Assembly: GCA_964513565.1 (NCBI GenBank)
Contig: CAZENE010000015.1
Span: 1 to 64,000, forward strand
Direction of reading: 5' to 3'
Origin: Delta-02 sp964513565
GTDB taxonomy: Bacteria; Desulfobacterota; Syntrophorhabdia; Syntrophorhabdales; Syntrophorhabdaceae
Length of the DNA: 64,000 bases
Shown: piece by piece, positions 43,807 through 51,217 of the stretch
Layout: the number at the start of each line of letters is the position of its first letter
How positions within the stretch are numbered: the first letter of the stretch is position 1
Notes under the pieces: generated by a model
Told to the model about the DNA's origin: nothing
Seen by the model: only the letters and a program-made list of their open reading frames with translations
Database searches by the model: none
Translations under genes and position numbers: made by a program

Positions 43807-44442
43807 ATGTATATATCTACAACAAGTCTATTGGAGCAAAGGAGGCTGCCGGCCTATAGTTTTAATCCCAGGATGAACCTGAAGGATTACGATCTCGATG
43901 TATTGGTTGCAGAACTTGAAGAAATGTTGCCGGGTATTCTTCCGGATGGCATAGAAGTAGTTTTTGATCTTGCGGGTTCCGAGCTTAAAGTTATGACGGA
44001 CTCATTAAAACTTAAAGGTGCATTTTTAAACCTCATCGAGAATGCGGGGGATGCTCTATCACCGGGCGGTTCGCTAACGGTGAGCACAAGCCGTATTCGA
44101 TTTACCGGCGGTTCGAACTGCTCGAACTCCTATGCTGCGGGAGGATGCGCGCTTGTTTCGTTCTCCGATACCGGTTCCGGAATGAGTGAAACGGTCAAAG
44201 AAAGGATGTTTGAGCCGTTTTTTACGACCAAGACCGGCAAGGACCGGGGGTTGGGCTGCACACTTGCCCAGCGTATCGTCGAGTGCCATAACGGAAGGAT
44301 CAGCGTTGACAGCATCATAAACAGGGGAACAAGGGTAAGGATATACCTTCCTCTTATAAGAACCGACCGCCCACACGTGATGCCTATACCGCTTCCATCA
44401 TCTTTCACGATGAAGATAGCACGGGCAGGGGTGCGCGGTTAA
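43807..44442 (+). CDS. Stand-alone histidine-kinase-type ATPase protein
   Basis: 211 residues with only the ATP-binding domain of a sensor kinase: N-box (AFLNLIENAGDAL), G1 (FSDTGSGMS), F-box (FEPFFTTKTGKDRGLGCTLA) and G2 (RGTRVRIYLP). The HisKA dimerisation helix and phosphorylated histidine are absent, and I see no coding remnant for them upstream. GGAGG lies at the right distance from ATG 43807. It may be a regulatory HATPase or a kinase that lost its sensory half. The partner could be the nearby NtrC-type regulator. Confidence 0.85.
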   Translation: MYISTTSLLEQRRLPAYSFNPRMNLKDYDLDVLVAELEEMLPGILPDGIEVVFDLAGSELKVMTDSLKLKGAFLNLIENAGDALSPGGSLTVSTSRIRFTGGSNCSNSYAAGGCALVSFSDTGSGMSETVKERMFEPFFTTKTGKDRGLGCTLAQRIVECHNGRISVDSIINRGTRVRIYLPLIRTDRPHVMPIPLPSSFTMKIARAGVRG

Positions 44443-44523
44443 GGCGGCAGGGGCAGCAGCATCCGGAATGTCGGGTATATGCCGGCAAACTGGGAGTAAT
44501 TAGTGATACAAGGAGGATTTCAC

Positions 44524-45003
44524 ATGTTCGCTCCAAAAAAGATCCTGGTACCGACGGATTTTTCCGAGTACTCCGATGCTGCCTTGAAGTACGCTATCGA
44601 TCTTGCAAAGCACAGCGGCGGGAAAATTTATGTCCTGCACGTTATCGGTATCGTGCAAACCTGTGCGGTTGATTATTGTTTCGATCAGCCCACGCTCGAT
44701 GCACTAGAGGAGAAAAGCGCTTCCTCGGCTGAGGATATGATGAAGAAAGAGATTGAGCTTTTCCCCGACGCCGGATCCGTCGATATTGAAACGCATGTAA
44801 GAAAAGGCGTTCCTTATGATGAGATTCTGAACGACCAGAAGGCAAAAGATATTGACCTCATTGTCATGGCATCTCGTGGTAAAAAAGGGCTTTTGGAACA
44901 TCTTCTGGGGAGTGTGGCGGAAAGAGTGGTGAAGCATGCACCATGCCCTGTTCTTTTGATAAGGGAACCGATCCATGTAAAGCCGGGTGAGGAGACTATT
45001 TGA
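44524..45003 (+). CDS. UspA-family universal stress protein
   Basis: 159 residues from ATG 44524 (AGGAGG six bases upstream). Strand 1 KKILVPTDFSEYSD and the ATP-binding pattern G-x2-G-x9-G(S) as GSVAERVVKHAPCPVLLIRE are present, so this is probably an ATP-binding UspA. Cytoplasmic. It lies between the HATPase and ferredoxin genes. Confidence 0.92.
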   Translation: MFAPKKILVPTDFSEYSDAALKYAIDLAKHSGGKIYVLHVIGIVQTCAVDYCFDQPTLDALEEKSASSAEDMMKKEIELFPDAGSVDIETHVRKGVPYDEILNDQKAKDIDLIVMASRGKKGLLEHLLGSVAERVVKHAPCPVLLIREPIHVKPGEETI

Positions 45004-45055
45004 TCGGGGGCCAACCTGATCAGAAAGATATAGAAATGGAATTAGGAGGAAAAAA

Positions 45056-45247
45056 ATGGTTGTCAGGATCGATCAAGACTTGTGTTCCATATGCGGGTCT
45101 TGTACGGAAATTTGTCCCGAGATCTTTTTCATGCAGGATGAAAATATCAGGGTCCATATAGGCGAGAAACCCGTTCCGCGTCAAAACGAGAAGGCTTGTC
45201 GGGAGGCGGCGGAGACATGTCCAAGGGAGGCAATAGCAATTGATTAA
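45056..45247 (+). CDS. Single-cluster [4Fe-4S] ferredoxin
   Basis: 63 residues. Cysteines in CSICGSCTEICP plus a later CP (ETCPREAI) would bind one [4Fe-4S] cluster; a further Cys (KACREAA) could form a disulfide, as in Desulfovibrio-type single-cluster ferredoxins. AGGAGG precedes the ATG. It could deliver electrons to the superoxide reductase encoded next. The following frame overlaps the end of this gene slightly but the true next start is 38 bases on. Confidence 0.9.
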   Translation: MVVRIDQDLCSICGSCTEICPEIFFMQDENIRVHIGEKPVPRQNEKACREAAETCPREAIAID

Positions 45248-45284
45248 TAAAGGAATGGTTAATTCATTAGGAGGAAGCGAAATA

Positions 45285-45680
45285 ATGAACAGATTAGGGC
45301 CATTATTTCAATTCGAAGACTGGAAGAAAGAAAAACATGTTCCGGTGATCGACTGCCCCGACAAAGTGGTTGCTGGAAAACCTTTTGTCATCAATGTTAC
45401 GATCGGGAAGGAGATACAGCATCCGAACACCACCGATCACCACATAAAATGGGTCCAGGTCTTTTACAAGCCGGAAAATGACAAATTTTCATACCAGATA
45501 GCGCATTGTGATTTCGCCGCACACGGGGAGTCCGTGGCCGGTGCCGATAAGGGCCCTGTCATTACTGATCATACAGTAAGCGTGGCTGTCTCGGTAAAAG
45601 ATGGAGGAAGGATCTATGCCTTGAGCCTGTGCAATATCCACGGGCTCTGGGAAAGCGGAAGAGACCTTAAGGTTATTTAG
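45285..45680 (+). CDS. Superoxide reductase (neelaredoxin type)
   Basis: 131 residues. The non-haem iron centre is formed by His in KHVPVIDCP, the HPNTTDHHIKWV pair of histidines, and the Cys and His of CNIHGLW. There is no N-terminal desulforedoxin Fe(Cys)4 domain, so it is the one-iron class. It reduces superoxide to hydrogen peroxide without making oxygen. ATG 45285 is chosen because family members start MxxLGxLFQxxDW; AGGAGG lies upstream at a somewhat long distance. Confidence 0.93.
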   Translation: MNRLGPLFQFEDWKKEKHVPVIDCPDKVVAGKPFVINVTIGKEIQHPNTTDHHIKWVQVFYKPENDKFSYQIAHCDFAAHGESVAGADKGPVITDHTVSVAVSVKDGGRIYALSLCNIHGLWESGRDLKVI

Positions 45681-45764
45681 GGCAGCAAAAGTTCGAATTC
45701 TGTATTGGAGATTGCCTCGCGCACAGGCAAAGGCAATTTGGTACACCGCGGCAAGGAGAACCAG

Positions 45765-46217
45765 ATGGAAAATATCAACCGGATACTCGTAACAAGCAGA
45801 TCAAGTGAAGACTGCAAACATGTCATTCATTATGGTGCTGATCTTGCGAGGGCATTCTCGGCACAGCTTTCGATACTTCATATCGAATATGACCCTTTCG
45901 AAAGCCTTACGTTTCGTCATGTCTCCGGACGGGCGTTGTTAAGGGAAGATTTCCAGGCCCGTGCAGCAGAGATCAGACAGGAGATAGACAGCTGTATCCG
46001 CGATGTACGGGCGATTGACGGAATGACCATCTCCGAGATGGTCCAAAGAGGCGAGCCCGTTGAAGAGACGATAAAAGCGGTGGAAAAATACACCATAGAT
46101 CTTGTTTTGATAGCAGCGCTCCCGCAAGGCAGACTCGAGAGGTTTGTATACGGCCGAAGCAACCACGAGCTTCTCAGGCGATTGCCTTGTTCCATATTTT
46201 TTGTAAAGGGAGAATAA
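45765..46217 (+). CDS. UspA-like protein (divergent)
   Basis: 150 residues from ATG 45765 (AAGGAG upstream). The fold is UspA-like (INRILVTSRSSEDC strand 1, GADLARAFSAQLSILHIE), but the ATP loop is changed: GRLERFVYGRSNHELLRRLP with GR-x2-HE in place of G-x9-GS. It may therefore not bind ATP and could signal as a dimer. Part of the stress cluster. Confidence 0.85.
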   Translation: MENINRILVTSRSSEDCKHVIHYGADLARAFSAQLSILHIEYDPFESLTFRHVSGRALLREDFQARAAEIRQEIDSCIRDVRAIDGMTISEMVQRGEPVEETIKAVEKYTIDLVLIAALPQGRLERFVYGRSNHELLRRLPCSIFFVKGE

Positions 46218-46306
46218 AAGGATATCTTCGGCCATCTGCAGAACGGCCGGGCAGCACGGGGGATGGGGGGTTTTAATAATTTTGGTGGGGTAAGGAGAGT
46301 TATTGC

Positions 46307-46855
46307 ATGCTTCCGATAGCGCCTCTTATGATCGAGCACAGGGTTATAGAGAAAATGGTCGCGATTATTGAGAACGAAGTAGACTGGTGCGACCAGAACA
46401 GCAGTATAAACATCGGGCTTGTGGATACCGTAATTGATTTTATGCAAAATTACGGTGACAGGTGCCATCACGGAAAAGAGGAGGAGATCCTTTTCCGGGA
46501 ATTGAAGAAAAAGAAAATGTCCGACGAGCATATGGCCATCATGAATGAACTGATCGATGAGCACAGGCAATCAAAGAATAAGGTCGCAGAGCTTACTGTA
46601 GCGAGGGACAGGTACATTCAGGGTGACAAGATGGCCCTTCCCGACATAGTGGAATGCCTGAGATTTTTAAAAGCCCTGTATCCCGCGCATATAGAACGGG
46701 AAGACAAGATATTTTTTCAACCATCGATGGAATACTTTTCGGCACGGGAAAAAGACGAAATGTTGAAACAAGAAATAGAATTTGACCGGCACATTATTCA
46801 CCGTATCTATCGCGATAAAATGCAGAACGCACGGAGGCTTATCTCATGCGCATAA
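46307..46855 (+). CDS. Hemerythrin-domain protein
   Basis: 182 residues with an HHE-type diiron site: IEHRVIEKMVAIIE, HHGKEEEILF, LIDEHRQSK and HIEREDKIFFQP supply the histidines and carboxylates. Hemerythrins bind oxygen or sense it; here storage, scavenging or diiron repair are all possible. No signal peptide. It is the last gene of the oxygen/redox cluster and is preceded by GGAG. Confidence 0.9.
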   Translation: MLPIAPLMIEHRVIEKMVAIIENEVDWCDQNSSINIGLVDTVIDFMQNYGDRCHHGKEEEILFRELKKKKMSDEHMAIMNELIDEHRQSKNKVAELTVARDRYIQGDKMALPDIVECLRFLKALYPAHIEREDKIFFQPSMEYFSAREKDEMLKQEIEFDRHIIHRIYRDKMQNARRLISCA

Positions 46856-47016
46856 ATGAAAAAAACGGCCCAAAACCAGCTCCCGACATCGGACGAAGGA
46901 CAGCGCCCGGTTTGCGGCCCAAAGATGCCATGTTCCATTCCCCCTCGGGTGCCCCTGAAGATGATACCATCTTCCGGCACCTCCCTTGTGTTATGGCTCC
47001 CAGGGACAATGGGCGT

Positions 47017-47070
47017 GAATCATAAATCATAAATCATAAGTCGTAACGTAAAACGTAAATTGTAAAATAA
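47017..47070. repeat. Heptamer-repeat element E (single arm)
   Basis: Seven heptamer units: TCATAAA twice, TCATAAG, then CGTAAAA-type units. No facing arm nearby. It is followed directly by the tandem GGAACACATAGGTTACAC motifs, as element A is followed by a diverged copy. Confidence 0.65.
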
Positions 47071-47075
47071 GGGAT

Positions 47076-47126
47076 GATCGGAACACATAGGTTACACTTT
47101 GTTCCGGACACATAGGTTACACTTTT
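47076..47126. repeat. Tandem CGGAACACATAGGTTACAC repeats
   Basis: Two copies (47076-47100 and 47101-47126) of a 25-base unit, GATCGGAACACATAGGTTAC and GTTCCGGACACATAGGTTAC, then ACTTT. A diverged copy occurs at 21677-21700. They resemble ends of IS481/IS3-type elements, but no transposase gene is attached. Confidence 0.5.
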
Positions 47127-47400
47127 CCGGGGTTTATTAGCCCCGGCCGTCCCTGCGAAGGCCAAAAAAAAGCGGCGTCATTTCTTCCATCCCTGCCTGT
47201 CATTCCTGCGAAGAGGCAACCGTTGGAAGGCAGGAAAAAAGAGCCGTCATTTCTGCGAAGGCAGGAATCCATTTCTTTGTTTTTCCTTTCCACAACCAAT
47301 ACCAACAACATGAAATGAGCATTTTTTAATTGTTATGTGTCGACCCATTATAGCCTTGCGAGAAAGACACTGGACCGCGGCGTACCAAGACGCCGGAGTG
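47127..47400. repeat. Dispersed-repeat rich intergenic stretch
   Basis: Holds several TTCCTGCGAAGGCAGGAA-related pieces (about 47190-47275) and a REP-like hairpin CGGCGT-ACCAAG-ACGCCG at 47378-47395. I see no gene in the 46856-47486 gap. Confidence 0.45.
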
Positions 47401-47401
47401 A

Positions 47402-47458
47402 CGGTACAAAACTATCCTTGTCTTGACAAGTCTGGAAGGATTACGCTATCTTGTACCG
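47402..47458 (+). promoter_or_regulatory. Promoter inside a nested dyad, molybdate/tungstate operon
   Basis: TTGACA (47423-47428) and TATCTT (47447-47452), 18-bp spacing, lie within an inverted repeat with perfect 8-bp ends CGGTACAA (47402-47409) and TTGTACCG (47451-47458). Inside it are ATCCTT/AAGGAT and CTTGTC/GACAAG dyads. This whole arrangement could be a repressor site covering the promoter, for example for a metal-oxyanion regulator. Confidence 0.5.
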
Positions 47459-47486
47459 AATATAACGTCGCCATAAGCCCTGGCAG

Positions 47487-48284
47487 TTGCGGGTAAAAAA
47501 AGCATATATGACATTCAAGAAGGTTTCCATTTCTGTCAGCTTTACAGTATTTGCGCTTTACGCAACCCTCATTTTATCGCTTTTTTACTTCTATGACGGC
47601 GTGCTATTCCTCGATACCCTTCGTTCACCACGCACCCTTTTCTCGATAAGGCTAAGCCTCTTCACTGCCACAATTTCCACCGCCATAGCGGTTATCGTCG
47701 CAATTCCGTCGGCATATGCGTTGTCGCGGTACAGGTTTATCGGCAGGCAACTCATTGATACGATGCTCGAACTGCCCATGATAGTCTCTCCCGTCGCCCT
47801 TGGCGCTGTCGTCCTCATCTTTTTCAACACGCCTCCCGGCATGGTTATTCAAGACTATGGGATCAGGTTTGTTTTTACTATTTTCGGTATCTTTCTCGCC
47901 CAGTTCATTACGACGGTCGGGATAGCGATTCGCCTTATTAAGGCGGCCATGGATGAGATACCCGTGAGATACGAGGAGGTTGCAAGGACCCTGGGGGCGT
48001 CGCCCGCGAAGGCATTTTTGACCGTGACGCTCCCTTTGTGCAGAAAAGGCATCATTGCATCGTCTATCCTTACATGGGCAAAGGCCCTTGGTGAATTCGG
48101 CGCCACAATAACCATAGCCGGTTCCATGGCAATGAAAACGGAAACGATACCTATCGCCATATTTATGCGTCTCGCAAGTGCCGATATCGAGGGAACGGTC
48201 GTGCTTGTCCTGATACTCATCTGCATAGGATTGGGAATACTTTACGGGGTAAGGCTTTTGACCGGGAAAGCCGTGCCCATTTAA
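47487..48284 (+). CDS. Molybdate/tungstate-type ABC permease
   Basis: 265 residues of the binding-protein-dependent permease family (ModB/WtpB/TupB-like). Six membrane segments; the EAA loop reads YEEVARTLGASPAKAFLTVT. WAKALGEFGATITIAGSM near residue 200 is typical of molybdate/tungstate permeases. It starts at TTG 47487 or ATG 47508; neither has a strong ribosome-binding site. No periplasmic binding-protein gene is nearby. Confidence 0.88.
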   Translation: MRVKKAYMTFKKVSISVSFTVFALYATLILSLFYFYDGVLFLDTLRSPRTLFSIRLSLFTATISTAIAVIVAIPSAYALSRYRFIGRQLIDTMLELPMIVSPVALGAVVLIFFNTPPGMVIQDYGIRFVFTIFGIFLAQFITTVGIAIRLIKAAMDEIPVRYEEVARTLGASPAKAFLTVTLPLCRKGIIASSILTWAKALGEFGATITIAGSMAMKTETIPIAIFMRLASADIEGTVVLVLILICIGLGILYGVRLLTGKAVPI

Positions 48285-48305
48285 ATTACTGTTCGGGATA
48301 TCTCC

Positions 48306-49355
48306 TTGCCAACGATCGAGCTGAATAATATAAGAACCAAAGCCGTCAAAGGACTGTCACTGGCAGTCGAGGACAAAGAAATCGTCGCTCTTGTAGGGCC
48401 CAACGGCGCCGGGAAGACGACTCTTCTCAACGTGATAGCCGGCTTGACAGATTATGACGGCGAGGTTTGCTTTGACGGCCGCAGAATGAACGGCGTGCCC
48501 GCTCACCGGCGCGGGGTAGGGTATTTATTCCAGGATCTTGCGCTTTTTCCGCATATGAATGTTGCCGACAATATCGCGTATGGCTTGAAGATCCGTAAAT
48601 TTGGCAAAGAGGTGATCCAAAAGAGGGTAGATGAACTCCTCGAAGCCTTGCATATAGGCAAGCTGAAGGACCGCTTCCCCTACAATCTCAGCGGAGGGGA
48701 AAAGCAGAGAGTTGCCATCGCGCGGGCGATAGCACCGTTTCAAAAGATTCTGCTCCTCGACGAGCCTACTGCAAATCTCGATGCCCAGGCGGCCAAGTAT
48801 TTCCGGTCAGAGCTCTCGCTTTTTTTGAGGCGTCTCGAGATCACGACTGTTTTCGTGATCCATGACCTGCTGGGTGCCGAGGAGATGGCGGACCGGATAG
48901 CGATAATGTACCAGGGCAGCATCGAGCAGGCGGCCCGGCCGGGAGATATCCTGTTCCATCCGCGAACGGATGTCGTGTCTGAATTTATCGGCATGCCGAA
49001 TATCCTCAACTGTGATGAATGCACCATCCTGTCGACGGGTCTTGTCGAGGTGAGGTCCGGCAGTCTGCGCCTCGTGCTTCCCTACGAAGGGGCCACGATG
49101 AGCAAGCTTGCGATATCCCCCCACGATATCTATATCTCCGACAGTAAGCCCCCCGGACCGGCCCTTAACCGGTATACGGGAGTGATTAGGGAGATCATTC
49201 CTTTGAGGGCCATAGTCCGCGTGCGGGTCATGATCGACGGAAAAGACCTGCTCGCCGAATTATCACGTGAGACCTTCGACGAAATGAAACTCACCATTGG
49301 CAGCACCGTGCACGTGATTGTCAAACTCAGGCGGGTCCGGTATGTAGAGACATGA
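48306..49355 (+). CDS. Molybdate/tungstate-type ABC ATPase
   Basis: 349 residues: Walker A GPNGAGKT, Q-loop FQDLALFPHM, signature LSGGEKQRVAIARAI, Walker B ILLLDEPTANLD. A TOBE-like regulatory domain (residues about 265-349, NRYTGVIREIIPLRAIVRVR) could sense the oxyanion. The start is TTG 48306. It lies 21 bases after the permease gene. Substrate (molybdate or tungstate) is inferred from the permease. Confidence 0.88.
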   Translation: MPTIELNNIRTKAVKGLSLAVEDKEIVALVGPNGAGKTTLLNVIAGLTDYDGEVCFDGRRMNGVPAHRRGVGYLFQDLALFPHMNVADNIAYGLKIRKFGKEVIQKRVDELLEALHIGKLKDRFPYNLSGGEKQRVAIARAIAPFQKILLLDEPTANLDAQAAKYFRSELSLFLRRLEITTVFVIHDLLGAEEMADRIAIMYQGSIEQAARPGDILFHPRTDVVSEFIGMPNILNCDECTILSTGLVEVRSGSLRLVLPYEGATMSKLAISPHDIYISDSKPPGPALNRYTGVIREIIPLRAIVRVRVMIDGKDLLAELSRETFDEMKLTIGSTVHVIVKLRRVRYVET

Positions 49356-49356
49356 A

Positions 49357-49391
49357 ATACTCACGGGATTGAAATCCCGTGCATCTTAAAC
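49357..49391 (+). repeat. 35-nt stop-codon-adjacent repeat, copy 2
   Basis: Identical to copy 1 at 37138-37172 and again begins one base after a TGA stop codon (49353-49355), here of the ABC ATPase gene. Same orientation relative to the upstream gene. Confidence 0.85.
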
Positions 49392-49510
49392 GATGCTCGA
49401 GTTTCCTCTCGCCGAAGAAAACGTATCCTTCCGAAGGCCCCTGCGGTTTGACGCATTAATAAACGGCTGGTGGTGTCCTTCTCGAGACCGCCACGACAGA
49501 AATCATTTCT

Positions 49511-49550
49511 CGCTTCACGATCTACGTTTACGATATGCGATTCACGATGC
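49511..49550. repeat. Heptamer-repeat element F (single arm)
   Basis: CTTCACG, ATCTACG, TTTACGA, then ATTCACG, the complement orientation of NCGTAAA, overlapping the 3' end of the prenyltransferase gene. Confidence 0.55.
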
Positions 49551-50429
49551 TATCATGAGACCTATCGCAAGCAATGCCGGTGTCGCCAGATTAATGATCA
49601 CGTTCTTTCCTAGGTATGGTACGAGGCTTTTCATCTCATCGGAATAGCGCAGTACACCGCGTGATGTCGGTATGGTAAGGGCAATGGAGGCCAGAGCGAT
49701 GAAGACGTGAACGGGGAAGACCCCGAGCGCATAGCCGACAAGAATGGGCATATACGACGCCGCGAGGAAAAGAATATAAATACGGGCCACATTCTTTCTT
49801 CCGAGAAGGATCGGCAGGTGTTTTCTTCCTACCGTTTGATCGGCTTCGACGTCCGGGAATTGGTTAAGGAGCAAAAGGTCGCTGACAAGAAATCCGGGTA
49901 CCAGGGAGGCGAGAAATGCAGTCCATGAATATGAGCCGGTGAGAACAAAATGCGTCCCGAGCACCATAAGGGGACCGAAGGCAAGACCCGGAGCTATAAG
50001 GCAGATGATCGGCCTTTTCGTTATCCACTGGGTGTAAAAAACGATAAGCGTCATCCCGAGGAGGCCGAGCGGAAGGAGCCAGATGCCGACCGTGAATACA
50101 AAATACATCCCGATGGAGAAACAAAGAAGCAAAGATATGATCCCGGTTGCAAGCGCAGCGCCGGCCTTGTCGGGCCGTTCCTGGAGCGTTCCGCTCCCGC
50201 CGCTGAAAGGCGTCCTTTCCGTTCTCGAATCAAGGCCGCTCTTCCAATCGTAGTACTCGTTCAACGCATTTACGCTGACATGAGAGCAGACCGCACCGAT
50301 AACAATGAGAACTATCGACAACACACTGACACGCGAACCTGACCACATGGCAGTCGAAATGCCGACGAGTATGCACATCGGGGTCAGTATCAGAAAAGGG
50401 ACCTTCATCGGTCCGAGTATATATTTCAT
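49542..50429 (-). CDS. UbiA-family prenyltransferase
   Basis: 295 residues with eight or nine membrane helices and both Asp-rich motifs: NEYYDWKSGLD (residues about 56-66) and DVEADQTVGRKHLP (about 190). It attaches an isoprenoid chain to an aromatic ring; the MenA/UbiA-type layout suggests menaquinone or a related quinone. The substrate is inferred from the family only. Small gap to the uracil-DNA glycosylase upstream. Confidence 0.88.
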   Translation of the reverse strand: MKYILGPMKVPFLILTPMCILVGISTAMWSGSRVSVLSIVLIVIGAVCSHVSVNALNEYYDWKSGLDSRTERTPFSGGSGTLQERPDKAGAALATGIISLLLCFSIGMYFVFTVGIWLLPLGLLGMTLIVFYTQWITKRPIICLIAPGLAFGPLMVLGTHFVLTGSYSWTAFLASLVPGFLVSDLLLLNQFPDVEADQTVGRKHLPILLGRKNVARIYILFLAASYMPILVGYALGVFPVHVFIALASIALTIPTSRGVLRYSDEMKSLVPYLGKNVIINLATPALLAIGLMIAS

Positions 50430-50464
50430 GGCTGTACGTTTCTCTCCTTAAAATATGCGGATGA

Positions 50465-51091
50465 TCATGTGACAAATTGCTTCAAGGCGTCCATATCCTC
50501 CCAGGCCTCTTTTATTCTTCCCTGGCTGCGCAGAAGATATGAAGGATGGTATGTAGGCAGAAGTGGGGTTCCCCGGAATGTCGTCATCTTTCCCCGGATG
50601 CGCGTGATCGGCGCATCCGTTTCGAGAAGGGTGTTGTATGCATGACGGCCGAGGGTGCATATGACCCTGGGACGAATGATGTCGAGTTGAGCGAGGAGAT
50701 AATCCTTGCAGCACGCGACCTCGTCCGGTTGGGGATCACGATTGCCGGGCGGACGGCATTTCAGGACGTTGCATATAAAAATGTCGCTTCTCTTGATACC
50801 TATCCGTTCGATAAGCTGATCGAGCAGTTTGCCCGCCCTGCCGACGAACGGACGGCCCTGGTTGTCTTCTTCCTCTCCCGGGGCCTCGCCGACGAAAACT
50901 ATGTCCGCCTTCGGGTTGCCTTCGCCAAAGACAACCGAGTTTCGCGTCTGAGCGAGTCTGCACCGGATGCAGGCCATGGTTACCGCTTTGAGCCCCTCAA
51001 GGGTAGGCCCGTTCTTTTGAGCGCCGATATACTGATCGACCCCCATATTCTTCAATGCCATCATCAAGCCTCTTGCTCTTACGATGTTCAT
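50465..51091 (-). CDS. Family-4 uracil-DNA glycosylase
   Basis: 208 residues. Motif 1 GEAPGEEEDNQGRPFVGRAG and motif 3 HPSYLLRS are those of family-4 enzymes. Four Cys (CIRC, CRPPGNRDPQ, ACC) can bind the structural [4Fe-4S] cluster. It removes uracil from DNA. The first 28 residues are of low conservation and the exact start is uncertain. Confidence 0.9.
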   Translation of the reverse strand: MNIVRARGLMMALKNMGVDQYIGAQKNGPTLEGLKAVTMACIRCRLAQTRNSVVFGEGNPKADIVFVGEAPGEEEDNQGRPFVGRAGKLLDQLIERIGIKRSDIFICNVLKCRPPGNRDPQPDEVACCKDYLLAQLDIIRPRVICTLGRHAYNTLLETDAPITRIRGKMTTFRGTPLLPTYHPSYLLRSQGRIKEAWEDMDALKQFVT

Positions 51092-51117
51092 GTCTCACCC
51101 GGACGGAGTTTATATTC

Positions 51118-51217
51118 TGTGTTCTACGCTCTATGTTCTATATGCGTTTCAAAAATAGTTCCAAGTTTCTATTAATAATGTTTTTTAACGTAGAACGTAG
51201 AACGCAAAACGTAGAAC
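51118..51217. repeat. Heptamer-repeat element C with facing arms
   Basis: Left arm 51118-51146 (TTCTACG-type units) and right arm 51187-51217 (ACGTAGA, ACGTAGA, ACGCAAA, ACGTAGA). The unit here is NCGTAGA. It separates the UDG start and the gatA stop codon. Confidence 0.65.

Noticed and set aside
47310..47487. A molybdenum- or tungsten-cofactor riboswitch before the oxyanion transporter
   Set aside because: The predicted promoter lies so close to the gene that almost no leader RNA remains; the dyads are more likely DNA sites.
49357..49391. CRISPR-like repeat (GGGATTGAAATCCC)
   Set aside because: The GATTGAAA stretch recalls some CRISPR repeat ends, but there are only two distant copies and no spacers.
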